This document shows positions 35,958 through 45,973 of a DNA stretch of 64,000 bases, piece after piece. How positions within the stretch are numbered: the first letter of the stretch is position 1; each line of letters begins with the position of its first letter. The translations under genes were made by a program, and so were the position numbers. The notes beneath the pieces are model-generated. The model saw only the letters and a list, made by a program, of their open reading frames with translations, did not search any database and had not been told where the DNA came from. The stretch is from Prostheceraeus crozeri (taxonomy: Eukaryota > Platyhelminthes > Polycladida > Euryleptidae): positions 15,001 to 79,000 of the forward strand of contig CAJQUW010012453.1 in the NCBI GenBank assembly GCA_907163375.1. The letters run 5' to 3'.

Positions 35958-36518
35958 TTAGAATTTTGCTAGACCAGCTCCGCTACAGCTTTGCTGGTTA
36001 GACCGAAGGTTCCTGCTCACGCCATTACCTCTTATTTCTTCAATTGTTTTTTTATTATTTTTATTTTCATTATGTTTACTATCAGACGGAGCTCCGCTCC
36101 TCAAGGGTTCCCCAACAGCAATGTTAGCAATTTTGTTTTTTGTTTCCTCTGAAAGTTTTTTTAAATTTTTTAGTTCTTCAGAATCATTCCTAAGTTTACG
36201 AATAGCTTCTAGTTGTTTTAATTCGTTTTGAGACTTGACAGCATTTGATATTGCACTAGCTGTACTACCTATAGCAGCTGCTCCTTTTGCGGCAGATGTA
36301 ATCAAATCTTTATTATTTTTAATTAAGTTAACGATACTACCAATACCAGAGAAGATCCCAGCTCCTTCCGTGTGAACGGCACCTGCGGTGCCTAGGAACT
36401 TTTGTGTTCCGACTGTTTCTCTATTATCATAATGATAAACAGGATTCATACGTGGTTCATGAGCAATTTTTTGATTTGAAGCAAAATGTTTAAGATTGTG
36501 TTTATAAATTATAGGCAT
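35958..36518 (-). CDS. pVI-like small capsid-associated protein, 186 aa
   Basis: The N-terminus is basic and polar. Residues about 50-95 are Gly/Ala-rich and amphipathic (GAGIFSGIGSIVNLIKNNKD, then SAAKGAAAIGSTASAISNAV). A charged helix follows at about 95-130. This composition resembles adenovirus pVI and the membrane-active proteins of adintoviruses, which help cross membranes during entry; that role is inference. The gene sits next to the capsid gene, as expected. Its C-terminal third coincides with two GC-rich mini-hairpins (36088-36100 and about 35973-35998), which supply the residues GEPLRSGAPS and the Ser/Cys/Gly-rich tail. Confidence 0.45.
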   Translation of the reverse strand: MPIIYKHNLKHFASNQKIAHEPRMNPVYHYDNRETVGTQKFLGTAGAVHTEGAGIFSGIGSIVNLIKNNKDLITSAAKGAAAIGSTASAISNAVKSQNELKQLEAIRKLRNDSEELKNLKKLSEETKNKIANIAVGEPLRSGAPSDSKHNENKNNKKTIEEIRGNGVSRNLRSNQQSCSGAGLAKF

Positions 36519-36565
36519 TTTTTTAGGAATAAATTTGACTTTTGGGAAAAAATATTTACGATTGG

Positions 36566-36656
36566 TTAGAAACCTGAGGACCTTTGGTCCGATCGGCTAA
36601 AACCTCGAGGAGCTTCGCTCCGATTGGTTAGTAACCTGAGGACCTTTGGTCCCTTT
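36566..36656. repeat. Three tandem GC-rich mini-hairpins
   Basis: Units of about 31 bp hold GGACC-TTT-GGTCC (36578-36590), GGAGC-TTC-GCTCC (36609-36621) and GGACC-TTT-GGTCC (36640-36652), framed by AACCT and GATYGG words. The stem change between units is compensated on both arms. They separate the pVI-like gene from the fibre-like gene. Confidence 0.75.
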
Positions 36657-37542
36657 AAGATTTACGTTTGTGAATGGACAACAACTTCGAGATAACTTTA
36701 TTAATTGCCTGTTGCACTTTATCTATTGCGTCAAGCAGCGTGTGATGTACTTTAATTTCTCTTCTATTAACTTGCATTTTCTGCTGATTAATCTTCAATG
36801 CCATTTTAAGTGCATTTAACTTAATTTTAAGAACATCTAATTGTCCTTTAACAGAATCTAACTGTTCTTTATTTTCTTTAGAGTTTTCTTGTAAATTTTT
36901 CTTTAATTCATTTTCTAAATTGATTTTAAGAGTTTTCATTTTATCAACTCTTTGATTAAGTGAGTTTACTTCATTTATTATTCTATTCATCTTTTTCATT
37001 TGTTGAGTAATTTTAGAACTCAATTCATCAACACTTTTTTGGAATGTAGTTTGTAACTGCTTTAAATTTTTTTTAATTCTTTCAGGTAGATTTTCTATTT
37101 CATCTTCTAATTGTTCTTTTAACATTTTTATCTGATGTTTATTTTTAATTACAGCAGATTTTAAATTTAAAGAAAGTAATATTAAAATTTTTGATTGTTC
37201 AGAAATCTTTTTAAAAAGTTTTGCTATATCTGCTTCTAGCTCTCTATCCTTTTTATCAAGTTTTAATAATTTTTCGTTTAATGATTTGTCATTAAGTTTT
37301 AGCAACTTTAATTCATTCATCAGTGGAACCAAAACATCGTTTATATATTTTTCTTTTAAATCATTGATTTGTGTATCAACATATTGTTTATTTTTTAACT
37401 CTGTATTTTGTTGCGGAAGAATAGAAAGATGCAATGGACCAGATAAAACGTCTCCAGTTTTCATAATATAATTTTCTATCTCTATTTCTAATTCACGATT
37501 ATTCGGGATATATGCACCTCCACCAACATTTGGTAACATCAT
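36655..37542 (-). CDS. Fibre-like coiled-coil protein, 295 aa
   Basis: The N-terminus is MMLPNVGGGAYIP. Residues about 30-60 contain TGDVLSGPLHLSILPQQNT followed by KNKQYVDTQI. This is the phage tail-fibre pattern in which a GDxLSGPLxL strand motif precedes an N-K-x-Y-V-D helix. The rest, about 60-290, is an almost unbroken heptad coiled coil rich in Lys, Leu and Asn, ending in a basic tail. It could be a trimeric fibre or spike mounted on the penton; that is inference. The frame looks whole. It is transcribed away from the clamp-like ORF across an AT repeat. Confidence 0.5.
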   Translation of the reverse strand: MMLPNVGGGAYIPNNRELEIEIENYIMKTGDVLSGPLHLSILPQQNTELKNKQYVDTQINDLKEKYINDVLVPLMNELKLLKLNDKSLNEKLLKLDKKDRELEADIAKLFKKISEQSKILILLSLNLKSAVIKNKHQIKMLKEQLEDEIENLPERIKKNLKQLQTTFQKSVDELSSKITQQMKKMNRIINEVNSLNQRVDKMKTLKINLENELKKNLQENSKENKEQLDSVKGQLDVLKIKLNALKMALKINQQKMQVNRREIKVHHTLLDAIDKVQQAINKVISKLLSIHKRKS

Positions 37543-37547
37543 TTTTT

Positions 37548-37672
37548 AACAATAAAAAAATAAAATTTTTTCTAATAAAAATAAAAAATAAAATTTTTTC
37601 TAATAAAAATAAAAAATAAAATTTTTTCTAATAAAAATAAAAAATAAAATTTTTTCTAATAAAAATAAAAAA
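37548..37672. promoter_or_regulatory. Divergent intergenic region with 28-bp AT repeat
   Basis: Four copies of a 28-bp unit around TTTTTTCTAATAAAAATAAA lie between the fibre-like gene (minus) and the first clamp-like ORF (plus), whose ATG follows directly. It is the only divergent promoter region of element 1. Confidence 0.45.
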
Positions 37673-38233
37673 ATGGAAACCCCAAATTTAAAAAAATTAT
37701 ATTCGTCCGCATCATCCTGTTCTTCTTATTCGACGAGATCAACGGGATTTGAAAATAAATGTTTTGATAATAATAATAATAATACTATTACAAATCCATG
37801 TATAGATGTTAATCTTTTGTTTGAATTACAAGCCGAAATATTTAGAGAACAGACTAAAGGTTTACCTTCTATAGAAACTAATTATTGTTTATTTCCAGGT
37901 GATCCATTTATTAAATTTATGGAGATTGTAAGTAAATATAATGATGTAGCTTATGTTGAATTAAATAAAGAAAATATGGTTATAATAGGTCATAATAATG
38001 TATATGGGTTTATCAGAGCAGTTTTGCCGATTAGTAATACTGATTGGATAGAAAATAAAATTATTAATTATATCAATATTAAAGAATTAGTTAAAAAATT
38101 AAAATCTTTTTCCAAAGAAAAAATAAGATTATTTGTTGATGAACAAAATCAATATAACATTCACATAGAGAGTAAAAAACATAATGAAGAATTATTATGT
38201 CAAGTTTATTATAGAGACACAATTTATAAATAA
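37673..38233 (+). CDS. Possible sliding-clamp-like protein 1, 186 aa
   Basis: Not firmly recognised. After a Ser/Asn-rich N-terminus, residues about 80-125 read DPFIKFMEIVSKYND, then VELNKENMVIIGHNNV and GFIRAVLP. The order helix, strand with a NMVI turn, HNNV, strand resembles the first sub-domain of PCNA. The C-terminal part has alternating strands. A clamp beside a family B polymerase would make sense, but an unrelated DNA-binding protein is equally possible. The start has an A-rich context like the polymerase of element 2. Confidence 0.3.
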   Translation: METPNLKKLYSSASSCSSYSTRSTGFENKCFDNNNNNTITNPCIDVNLLFELQAEIFREQTKGLPSIETNYCLFPGDPFIKFMEIVSKYNDVAYVELNKENMVIIGHNNVYGFIRAVLPISNTDWIENKIINYINIKELVKKLKSFSKEKIRLFVDEQNQYNIHIESKKHNEELLCQVYYRDTIYK

Positions 38234-38245
38234 GAAACATTAGAA

Positions 38246-38995
38246 ATGCCGCAAAGATATGATGATGATACGTATATAGGATTATATTCCAACTTAAATA
38301 TTAATTTATTAAAATCTTATATAAATGGTTTAGCTCAACAAGAGAAAATTTATATGTGGACAACACCTTATACTATTAACAATGACCATAATCATAATAA
38401 ACGAACCGAAGGGTCTAGGGCTTTGCCCGATCTTAAAGAATCTTATGATAATAATGATGATAATAATATAGATGATAATAATATAGATGATAATATAGAT
38501 GATGATTCAGAAACATCTGAAAATGGTGTAAATGGTAAAAAAGATTATAAAAATATTAGTAATTATAAAAATTTATCTAAAATTCATTTTCTTGCAATTG
38601 AAAATAATAATGATGGTATAGTTGAAGATACTGTTAGACAACTATGTGTCGGGTCTACAAAATTTAAATTAGGATTTACATCTAATCAATTTAAAATTTT
38701 ATCATCTTTAATAAAAACTAAAAGTGATTCAGATTATGGTGGTGTTATTAAATTTTCCAAAAGAGATCAAAGACCAATATTTTTCTCTATTATATTATTA
38801 TCAGATAAAAGATGTAATTTAGAGTTAGATATTCCAATAAGAGAATGGTATCCTATCAGGGAATGGCATCCTATACCAAAAAGTGTAATTTATGATGATG
38901 ATGAAGAATCAATTGATGATGATGATGAAGAATCAATAGTTAGTGAAAATAAATTTAAATTATCTTTTGATAAAACATTATATGATGAAACTTAA
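38246..38995 (+). CDS. Possible sliding-clamp-like protein 2, 249 aa
   Basis: The start follows the previous stop by 12 bases. An acidic low-complexity Asn/Asp stretch lies at about 70-95. The region at about 145-190 (KFKLGFTSNQFKILSSLI, then GVIKFSKRDQRPIFFSIIL) resembles the last PCNA sub-domain, where a helix is followed by strands and an RPIFF-like edge. An in-frame GC-rich mini-hairpin (38402-38430, GGGC-TTT-GCCC) encodes TEGSRALPD. A damaged relative of the C-terminal half lies at 49112-49380 in element 2. The function is inference. Confidence 0.35.
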   Translation: MPQRYDDDTYIGLYSNLNINLLKSYINGLAQQEKIYMWTTPYTINNDHNHNKRTEGSRALPDLKESYDNNDDNNIDDNNIDDNIDDDSETSENGVNGKKDYKNISNYKNLSKIHFLAIENNNDGIVEDTVRQLCVGSTKFKLGFTSNQFKILSSLIKTKSDSDYGGVIKFSKRDQRPIFFSIILLSDKRCNLELDIPIREWYPIREWHPIPKSVIYDDDEESIDDDDEESIVSENKFKLSFDKTLYDET

Positions 38996-39156
38996 TATGA
39001 TAAAACTTAATAGAAAATACCAAAATATTCGATAAATATATTTTCATATGTAATAAAATTTTTAGATGTTATAAATATTTTAGATGTGTTATAAATTTTT
39101 TAGATGTTATAAATTTTTTAGATGTTATAAAATTTTTAGATGTAATAAAAAAATTA
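38996..39156. other. AT-rich spacer between convergent genes
   Basis: Repeated TAAATTTTTTAGATGTTA-type units separate the clamp-like ORF from the polymerase gene, which ends from the other side. It probably holds the transcript ends of both. Confidence 0.4.
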
Positions 39157-42100
39157 TTATTCCCACGTGTCATCATCATCACTTAAATTACTCTCACAGA
39201 TTATTGTTTGAAATAATTCAGCTTGAATATCTTCTCCGTTATAAGGTAACATAATTTCATTTTCGTCAGGTGCTTGACGTTTAAGAATATTTATTTGACC
39301 AGAAAATTTTTTTTCTTCAGTATTATTATTTTTATCAGGAATACTAATTCCAGTTTCTAAAGATCGTTTCCATGGTTTATTAACTGTAGTCGATAATGTT
39401 TTCCCCGAATATAATTTTAGAAAATCTTCTACTTTTACTTTGTTTTGTGAATAACCTTTGAATGTTTTCTTTTCACTAAGTCTCCCTTGTTCATCTACAG
39501 TAATACAGTATTTTACTTTAGGTGCAATAAACATTGCAAAAATAATTCCACCATTTCCATAATCATTTTTCCCTTGACACAATTCTCCTCCAACATATCC
39601 AGCAGCGTCTAATTTATTAAAGAGCTCATTGGAAATATATATTGAATCAGTATCTGTATAATGAATGTATTTTTCTTTGAAACCATTAATTTATAAAATA
39701 AAGTTATTCATGATTCTTCTAGAGTGAGAAAGAATGAAAGAACCTAAGTGTGATGGCATGAATGACGTCTTCCCATCTTTTACAATATTAGTTTTGAGAA
39801 ATTCATCATCTTCCATTTCTACTTTCGCTAAATATTGTTCATCATTTAATTTTTCATAATCTTTTACTTCTTGAGTGAAATTTTTTCTCAATGTATTCTC
39901 ATTCCATAAATGATATTTAGTGGTTATATCTTTTTGCACAGTTTTGCCATATAGCGAATTCATCAATAATTTAATTAACTCATCACCTACAGTATTTCCT
40001 TCTGTTTTATATCTTTTCCTCAAATTAAAAAGTTTTTCAATATAATTTCGAAATGGTGAAACTTGATAATTTTTTTCATAAATTATACCATCAGTAATAT
40101 GTAAGATTTTCCCCCCACATCTAACAATTTCTTGTATGTCAACAGAAGTTAATACATCATAACATATACCATTTCTAAACCTGATTACTTTTACATGAGA
40201 ATTACTATTTTGATTTTTAACTTTATCTTTTATAGGAACTGGTTGAAAAAACATATCATTCGGATATTGAAACACAACAGAGAATATTCCAGTTTTAGGT
40301 CTAAATGTTTGAGTATTAAATTTATATGTACTATTTCCCGCTCTTCTTCTTGACGAAATTTTCTAGCTGATTCAGCTTTAGGGTATTCTGAATTTTCATC
40401 ATACATAGCTGATGGATATAAAGATGTTGCATCAAAAGCCATTAGAAATTCATTTTTTTGTTCAAGTAGTTGATTTGAAATTTTCTTACAAATTTCAGTT
40501 TTATCTCCTAAATCTCGATACTGTTTCATTAAATCTATTAAATTACTTCCAGGGGACAAAGCCCCACCAGCGTAGCGACCAAGGGACAAAGTCCCCCCAG
40601 CGCAGCGACCAGGTAAATACTGTTTTAATATTGGTAACAAGATGCTACAAAATGGCGATATGTATTTTCTTATATTTGCTGAAACTCTTCCACCTTTAAC
40701 AGATTTTCTAATATAATTTCTAGCCCATAAATCTATATGAGAATGAATATTTATATTGTCATTTTGTACGCTTTTCATCCAACCGTTAAATGTTAAAGCA
40801 GAGGATGTCAAATTAGTAGTTATATCTTCACCAACTAAATCTTGCATAACATTATTATATTTGTAGATACAAAAAGCTAAAGAAAGAATATCGTTAACTA
40901 AATATGGTCTCCATTCATTTTCTTTTTCTTTATAATTTTCATGTGTTATGTCTCCAATTTCATAATTTAATTTACACACATTCGTAGGAATTTTAAAATT
41001 CTCACACCATTTAGAAAGACTTGTTTTTACATGTTGATAACTACATTTCATTATAATAGTTTGAAGTGCTAATTTACCTGACGGTGAATCTTTTTTCATA
41101 TTGTTTTTAAATCTAAAAGATTTTTGAATGTATCTACTAACACATTCAGTTGTATAAGGATTTTGTAATGAAGCAGTCAGTATTCCTCTTGAAGTTTTAA
41201 GAGGCGGTTTAGATAATTTAAAATTAGCTTTTATCGGAAAATAGGAATCAAAACCTGATGAATTGTGAGCTATTAAAGTTACTCTAGAATAATTAAATTT
41301 TCCAAGAGTTTTAAAAAATTGATGGATCGGACATACGTCCTCTGGGTTTCCCCTGATTGGACATTCATCATCCTCAGTTCTCGTAAATATTTTCACACAA
41401 TTTTGAAGTTTATTAAATTCTAATTCAGTTAAATTATTATACTCATTAATCTGTTTTTTAAGTTTTTTAATTTCATCTTCATCTTTTGATCGTTTAATTT
41501 TAATCATATCACTTAACAAACGTGTTTCTAATCCTTTCAATCTTTGTTTCGGTAAACAACATATAAATTTATTAAAATTAATAGCTCCTACAGCATAAGG
41601 AATAGGATGAGCTGTTGAACAGTTAGGATCGGGAAAAGTTTCGAGATCCCAAATATATGTTGAACCATAGTCAATTTTTTTCTTTGTTATGATTTTATAT
41701 GGACGCGTTGTTAGATTTTCATCAGTAACTGTTTTATATATGGGTTTGAAATTATTTTCAATTTCTCTAATAGCTTTTAATTTATGAGATTTATTAATTA
41801 AACAATAGTGACCAATTGTTGAACCTGCGTGAAAATAATTGTAATAAACATAATTATGAAACGTTTCAATTCCTCTAGGATTTAAATGACGATTGGCAGG
41901 ACTATAATATTGAACACATTCTCCAAAATATTTATTGAATTGAGAAAATTTGCAGTTTGACATTACTCCTGTTCTAGATGTGGCTTTCTCTTTATATAAA
42001 AAATTATTAAACATTTCTTTCGTCATTTCTCCTTGTTCTTCATTAAAACCTCGTAAAACATTATAACATTTAATAAAACAAAAATCTTCAGAAGGAATAT

Positions 42101-42695
42101 AACAATATTCACCGAAATATTCTTTGATTCTATATTTCATATTAATCCCTGCCCCTCTATGCGATCTTTGTACTAACTTCATTCCAAAATCTTCATATTT
42201 AATATTACCTGTAAAAATCCATTCGTTAGCATCGGATTTCTCATCCAGATTCGAAAACCATGTTTCAAATGATTTTTTATTACAGAAGGTTACGTAAAAA
42301 TTTTGAATTATATTTTCCTGATCTTTAATAACTTTTCCAAGTAAATTAATAATTTTACCATTTGCTAAAAGTTTCCGCATATCATTTACTACATTAATAA
42401 AAGATACATTTTCATATTTAATTTCATTTGGATTAAATAAATTACATAAATCATCACCAAGTTCATCCTTAATTCTATCATCAAAAAAGATATCAGTAAT
42501 AGGAGTTTCTAATATTTCTTTTGTTCCACGTTTCTGTTTTTTAGTATTACGTCTAATACTACGCCTAGTACGTTTCTCTTTTTTAATACGTTTACTACGT
42601 TTACTATGTTTAATTTGCGCATCAAACTCAGCAGTTTGTTTCTTGATTAATTCATCAATCCTAGACGTTTGTCCGAGAGACATTTCACGATTCAT
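39157..42695 (-). pseudogene. Family B DNA polymerase, type 1 (broken)
   Basis: Family DNA_pol_B_2, presumably protein-primed. Order of parts: a strongly basic N-terminus (about residues 28-60); a papain/OTU-like segment (about 200-300) with EDFCFIKC and later GHYCLINKSHK, the possible Cys and His; exonuclease motif I in IWDLETFPD; motif II in NSSGFDSYF; polymerase motif A in DATSLYPSAM; motif B in LMNSLYGKT; motif C in YTDTDS. Near motif A an in-frame GC-rich insert (40553-40612) encodes a Gly/Ala-rich loop. The gene is a fossil with few breaks. Confidence 0.85.
40549..40615. repeat. Double GC-rich mini-hairpin inside the polymerase gene
   Basis: Two related ~30-bp units, each of the form GGGAC-AAA-G(T/C)CCC followed by CAGCG-AGCGACCA. 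GGGAC at 40583-40587 pairs with GTCCC at 40591-40595. The insert is in frame and lies between conserved polymerase segments. Confidence 0.75.
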
Positions 42696-42744
42696 ATTTT
42701 TTAAAAGAAAAAATGAATTTTTACATAGAACCTCGGTTCCGTTT

Positions 42745-43074
42745 TTACATATACACAGGAATATGTAATTGATGTAATGTTTCTAATTCATGTGCTGTTA
42801 AATGTTCTTTCTTAACCAACCACCATAAATTATTATACGCCAAAAATACTCGGAAACTTCTTAAACAAAGTGGAAAGTCTTTTGTTTTAACACACGGTTT
42901 AATACCATGTTTTGTTTTATAATCTGTAACGAGCGCTACGTATTTAGGATGATAATAAAATCTAACTTCTTTCTTCGAATTTACAGGATTTGTAGGATGG
43001 CGATAATCTTTTAAAACTGGTACATGCTCTATCTTGTAAGCATTCAACATATTTTTTTTTATTTTTATTAACAA
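42745..43074 (-). CDS. Small conserved-looking protein, 109 aa
   Basis: Not recognised. Rich in His, Tyr and Lys, with VPVLKDYRHPTNPVNSKKEV, then YYHPKYVALVTDYK and NNLWWLVKKEHLTAHELE. No membrane segment. It lies between the polymerase and ATPase genes on the same strand, 50 bases before the polymerase start. Element 2 lacks it, because its other polymerase occupies this slot, so it may belong with the type 1 polymerase. Confidence 0.5.
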   Translation of the reverse strand: MLIKIKKNMLNAYKIEHVPVLKDYRHPTNPVNSKKEVRFYYHPKYVALVTDYKTKHGIKPCVKTKDFPLCLRSFRVFLAYNNLWWLVKKEHLTAHELETLHQLHIPVYM

Positions 43075-43129
43075 AAAATTTATAAGAAAAAATTATTCGG
43101 TCACTCCGCGAAAATATTTTCTATCGACT

Positions 43130-43160
43130 TTCAGGCGGGGCGAAGCCCCTCGAGACGAAG
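43130..43160. repeat. GC-rich mini-hairpin near ATPase 3' end
   Basis: GGGGC-GAA-GCCCC at 43137-43149, followed by a half-copy (CGAGACGAAGCC). The corresponding place in element 2 (about 54100) lacks it. Confidence 0.7.
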
Positions 43161-43161
43161 C

Positions 43162-43929
43162 CTAGTCAGAGAACAATTGTTCGATAACTCTATCATGAAT
43201 TTTTTTATCAATATTAATTGTAATGAATCCATAATCTTTTGACCAAGCATTGTTACACGATTGTTTAAATTCATCTTTATTTCTTACACATAAATCTCTT
43301 AACAAATCACTTAAGTTTCTTGCATTTATTTCAAATAGTATAAATATATTTGCATTCTTTCTAATAACACTTCCGTCTAATGAATACATACTTTGTGTTA
43401 AATAAAAAACACTACAGTTATCATGTCTACCTCTTGTGAAATAATTTCTCTGAACTGACTGATTTCTATCATTAACACAATCATCAAAAATTACACAATG
43501 TTTCATTGTTTTATCTAGTTTACTAGGATCTTGCATATTACCACTATCATCTATTAGTTGTATCTTTATATGGTTATTTTTATTAGATTCTACTAACTGA
43601 CTATTTTTTGCTGCTTCTTCACACCACGAACTTATTTCTTCTTCATCTTCAGATTTTTCATATTCTTTGAATAATGAAGCAATTGCTGTTTTTTTAAGAT
43701 TATTTTCAAATCCATATTTTAAAAATTTATAGACGGGTTGTTCTGCCGTTGTTGTATAAATTATAAGATTGTTATAATCCAAAAAATTTGGAGTCGTTAA
43801 AATTTTAAATAATAGATATGTTTTTCTACATCCTGATCTTCCACAAATAACTGACAAAACTTTATTAGATAAATTTGGATGATGATTAAATTTAAGTTTT
43901 TTTTTATTTAATGGAGGTAGTTCACTCAT
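43162..43929 (-). CDS. Packaging ATPase, FtsK/HerA-type, 255 aa
   Basis: Motor that pumps DNA into the capsid in Polintons and related viruses. Residues about 25-40 form the P-loop region (VLSVICGRSG, then KTYLLFKIL). A Walker B-like strand, HCVIFDDCVND, lies at about 140-150. A sensor-like FYLTQSMYSLD follows at about 172. The length is normal for the family. The copy in element 2 (54106-54873) is about 96% identical. It is followed downstream by a GC-rich mini-hairpin. Confidence 0.85.
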   Translation of the reverse strand: MSELPPLNKKKLKFNHHPNLSNKVLSVICGRSGCRKTYLLFKILTTPNFLDYNNLIIYTTTAEQPVYKFLKYGFENNLKKTAIASLFKEYEKSEDEEEISSWCEEAAKNSQLVESNKNNHIKIQLIDDSGNMQDPSKLDKTMKHCVIFDDCVNDRNQSVQRNYFTRGRHDNCSVFYLTQSMYSLDGSVIRKNANIFILFEINARNLSDLLRDLCVRNKDEFKQSCNNAWSKDYGFITINIDKKIHDRVIEQLFSD

Positions 43930-44013
43930 TTTTTAATAAAAAAATTTATTTTTATTTTTTTTATTTTTTGTTTCTAAAGAAGAAGAAGAAAATTAAACTT
44001 CTCTAGCTTCGCG

Positions 44014-44112
44014 TAGGAGTTTATACCTCTCGAACGGGAGTTTATACCTCTCGAACGGGAGTTTATACCTCCCGAACGGGAGTTTATACCTCCCGAACGG
44101 GAGTTTATACCT
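44014..44112. repeat. 21-bp palindromic tandem repeat, 5 copies
   Basis: Units of 21 bp (GGGAGTTTATACCTCCC core, arms GGGAG/CTCCC) start at about 44014 with TTATACC marks at 44021, 44042, 44063, 44084 and 44105. The last codons and stop of the penton gene lie in the last unit. Element 2 has three units at the same place (54982-55038). Confidence 0.8.
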
Positions 44113-44893
44113 CCCGAACCAAAAGATCTATCATAATCTCTTCACCTCCAAAATTTATTTCTTGTCCTTTTTCATCAGTGATTCTAATGTTAATGTTGTT
44201 AATAGTTTTTCTTGTAATAGGAAAATATATTAATGTTTGTGGAAATACATTTAATCTATAACCAATGGGTACAGTAAAAGCTGGAAAACTGAATATTAAA
44301 TTTGATAATTTACCATTTATATATCCTCCTTCAATAATGTCACAATGTACAACAATTGAATTTATTTCAGTTATTTTTGGAATCTTCTCACCTAAATGAT
44401 AACCTTGACTATAGGTTTGTTTATTAAATCCTAATAGCTTTGACAATGATCTATCATGATTAAAATCAACTTGATGATTTTCGTCTAAAGTAAGAGAAAA
44501 TTTATTAACTGCCGGTTCAACTGCAAAATGTAATTGTTTCTTATCTTTAAATGATATACCTAAATGTCTCTTAATTTCATTTGATATTGTTTCAACTTCG
44601 TAAGAACCAGGAAGAAAAGTTAGTATTTTCCATGTTTTGCCTTTATCAGTAGAATATCTAAATTGATCATTCACATCTTTGATAACGTTCTGAATAGTGT
44701 TAAATGTAGAGAAACTAGTCAATGCAATTTGATAATTTTTATTTTGTTCTAAATGTAGAATGGGTTCTAAATTACAAGTGTGTGATGAAGTAGTTGTTAT
44801 AATTTTTAACGTCGTACTAAATTTTGATGAACCCAAAATCTCTGTCAATTTTTCTAAATGATCATTAATTTTGTCTAAATCTGCTGAACACAT
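44105..44893 (-). CDS. Penton (minor capsid) protein, 262 aa
   Basis: Single jelly-roll vertex protein of Polintons. Family marks in order: YQIALTSFSTFNTIQNV (about 55-72), FLPGSYEVETISNEI (about 95), VDFNHDRSLSKLLGF (about 145), INSIVVHCDIIEGGYINGK (about 178), then PIGYRLNVFPQ and YFPITRKTINNI, and GEEIMIDLLV at the C-terminus. The length is usual and the frame whole. It lies upstream of the ATPase on the same strand. A 13-bp AT repeat separates it from the gene upstream. Confidence 0.85.
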   Translation of the reverse strand: MCSADLDKINDHLEKLTEILGSSKFSTTLKIITTTSSHTCNLEPILHLEQNKNYQIALTSFSTFNTIQNVIKDVNDQFRYSTDKGKTWKILTFLPGSYEVETISNEIKRHLGISFKDKKQLHFAVEPAVNKFSLTLDENHQVDFNHDRSLSKLLGFNKQTYSQGYHLGEKIPKITEINSIVVHCDIIEGGYINGKLSNLIFSFPAFTVPIGYRLNVFPQTLIYFPITRKTINNINIRITDEKGQEINFGGEEIMIDLLVREV

Positions 44894-44924
44894 CTTTAAA
44901 CTAAAAAAATTAAATAAATATTAT

Positions 44925-45024
44925 AGATAAAAATCGTAGATAAAAATCATAGATAAAAATCATAGATAAAAATCATAGATAAAAATCATAGATAAAAATC
45001 ATAGATAAAAATCATAGATAAAAA
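44925..45024. promoter_or_regulatory. 13-bp AT tandem repeat upstream of penton gene
   Basis: About seven copies of CATAGATAAAAAT lie between the penton start and the stop of the next gene. Element 2 has about four diverged copies at 55890-55945. It is probably the penton promoter region. Confidence 0.5.
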
Positions 45025-45918
45025 TTAGAAACAACATATTTCAGCTACAATTTTATAATCCTTTTCATTTAGAATCTTCTTTTCTAACAGTCTTTTCAAT
45101 ATAGCATGAATTTCATTGAAACTAGAATTATGTCCTTCTTTTATTGCAGATATTAAAATATTTAATCTATTTAGTAATTCTTGTGGATCATCTGGTAAAA
45201 ATATGGTTGTTTCTGTTTTCTGTTTTTCAGATAAACCTTTCCCTACTTTAACTCCCGTTGATAATAAATTTTCTAATTGTTTATAACGTCTAAGAGATTT
45301 TACTGCACCAACTCTGTCTAACATAGCTTTATATTTTATGAGATCTTCTACAGCATAATTATTTAAATCTGCTCCTCTTAAAAGATCAACAAAATTTCTA
45401 TCTAAATTAAAAGGAGATTTATCTGGTGAAAAAATTATACCTCGAAAAGGTTGTGGAAATATTTCTTTTTGACCGAGATAAAATCTAGGTATTGTTTTTC
45501 CATCTATAAATAAAATAGAATGTTCAAATTGCATAGATTTTGGTAATTTCTTATTAATGTTTGATTCTAGTAATCCATAGTCATCTAATATAGTTTTGTG
45601 CTCTGGATCTGTTATATCAATTTGTTTATCATTATTTGTACTTTCTTTTTCAAGAGTTTTAAATGGTTCCATAGTTTATTCAAAATCAGTTTTTACTTGC
45701 TCGGTTTGCTGCATTTTTTCAAACATATCAGATTGAATACCAGCTTTTATCATTCTATGTTGAAGATGATTTTCTTTCATAATATTTCTTTGTTTTATTA
45801 ACTCTTCTAATTGTTTTATTCTTTTAAAATTATCAGCTCTAATTTTATCCATTTTTAAAATATAATATTTGAATTTTGTGGTAACATTGGAATACAGCAA
45901 AAACATTTTACTGAACAA
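45025..45918 (-). CDS. Conserved Polinton protein of unknown role
   Basis: Not recognised by name, but the pattern recurs in invertebrate Polinton neighbourhoods. An N-terminal helix rich in Lys, Glu and Gln is followed by SMQFEHSILFIDGKTIPRF and FNLDRNFVDLLRGAD. Near the C-terminus comes FLPDDPQELLNRLNILISAI followed by an Asn-rich helix. No membrane segment. A structural or scaffold role is inference. The homologous region of element 2 is 55964-56875, where a GC-rich insert alters the 3' end. In this copy the gene is probably broken once. Confidence 0.5.
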
Positions 45919-45973
45919 ATTATTTTTTTATTGCTTTGTTGTTTGACATCTTTTCGTTTAAAGTTTTCTCGTA

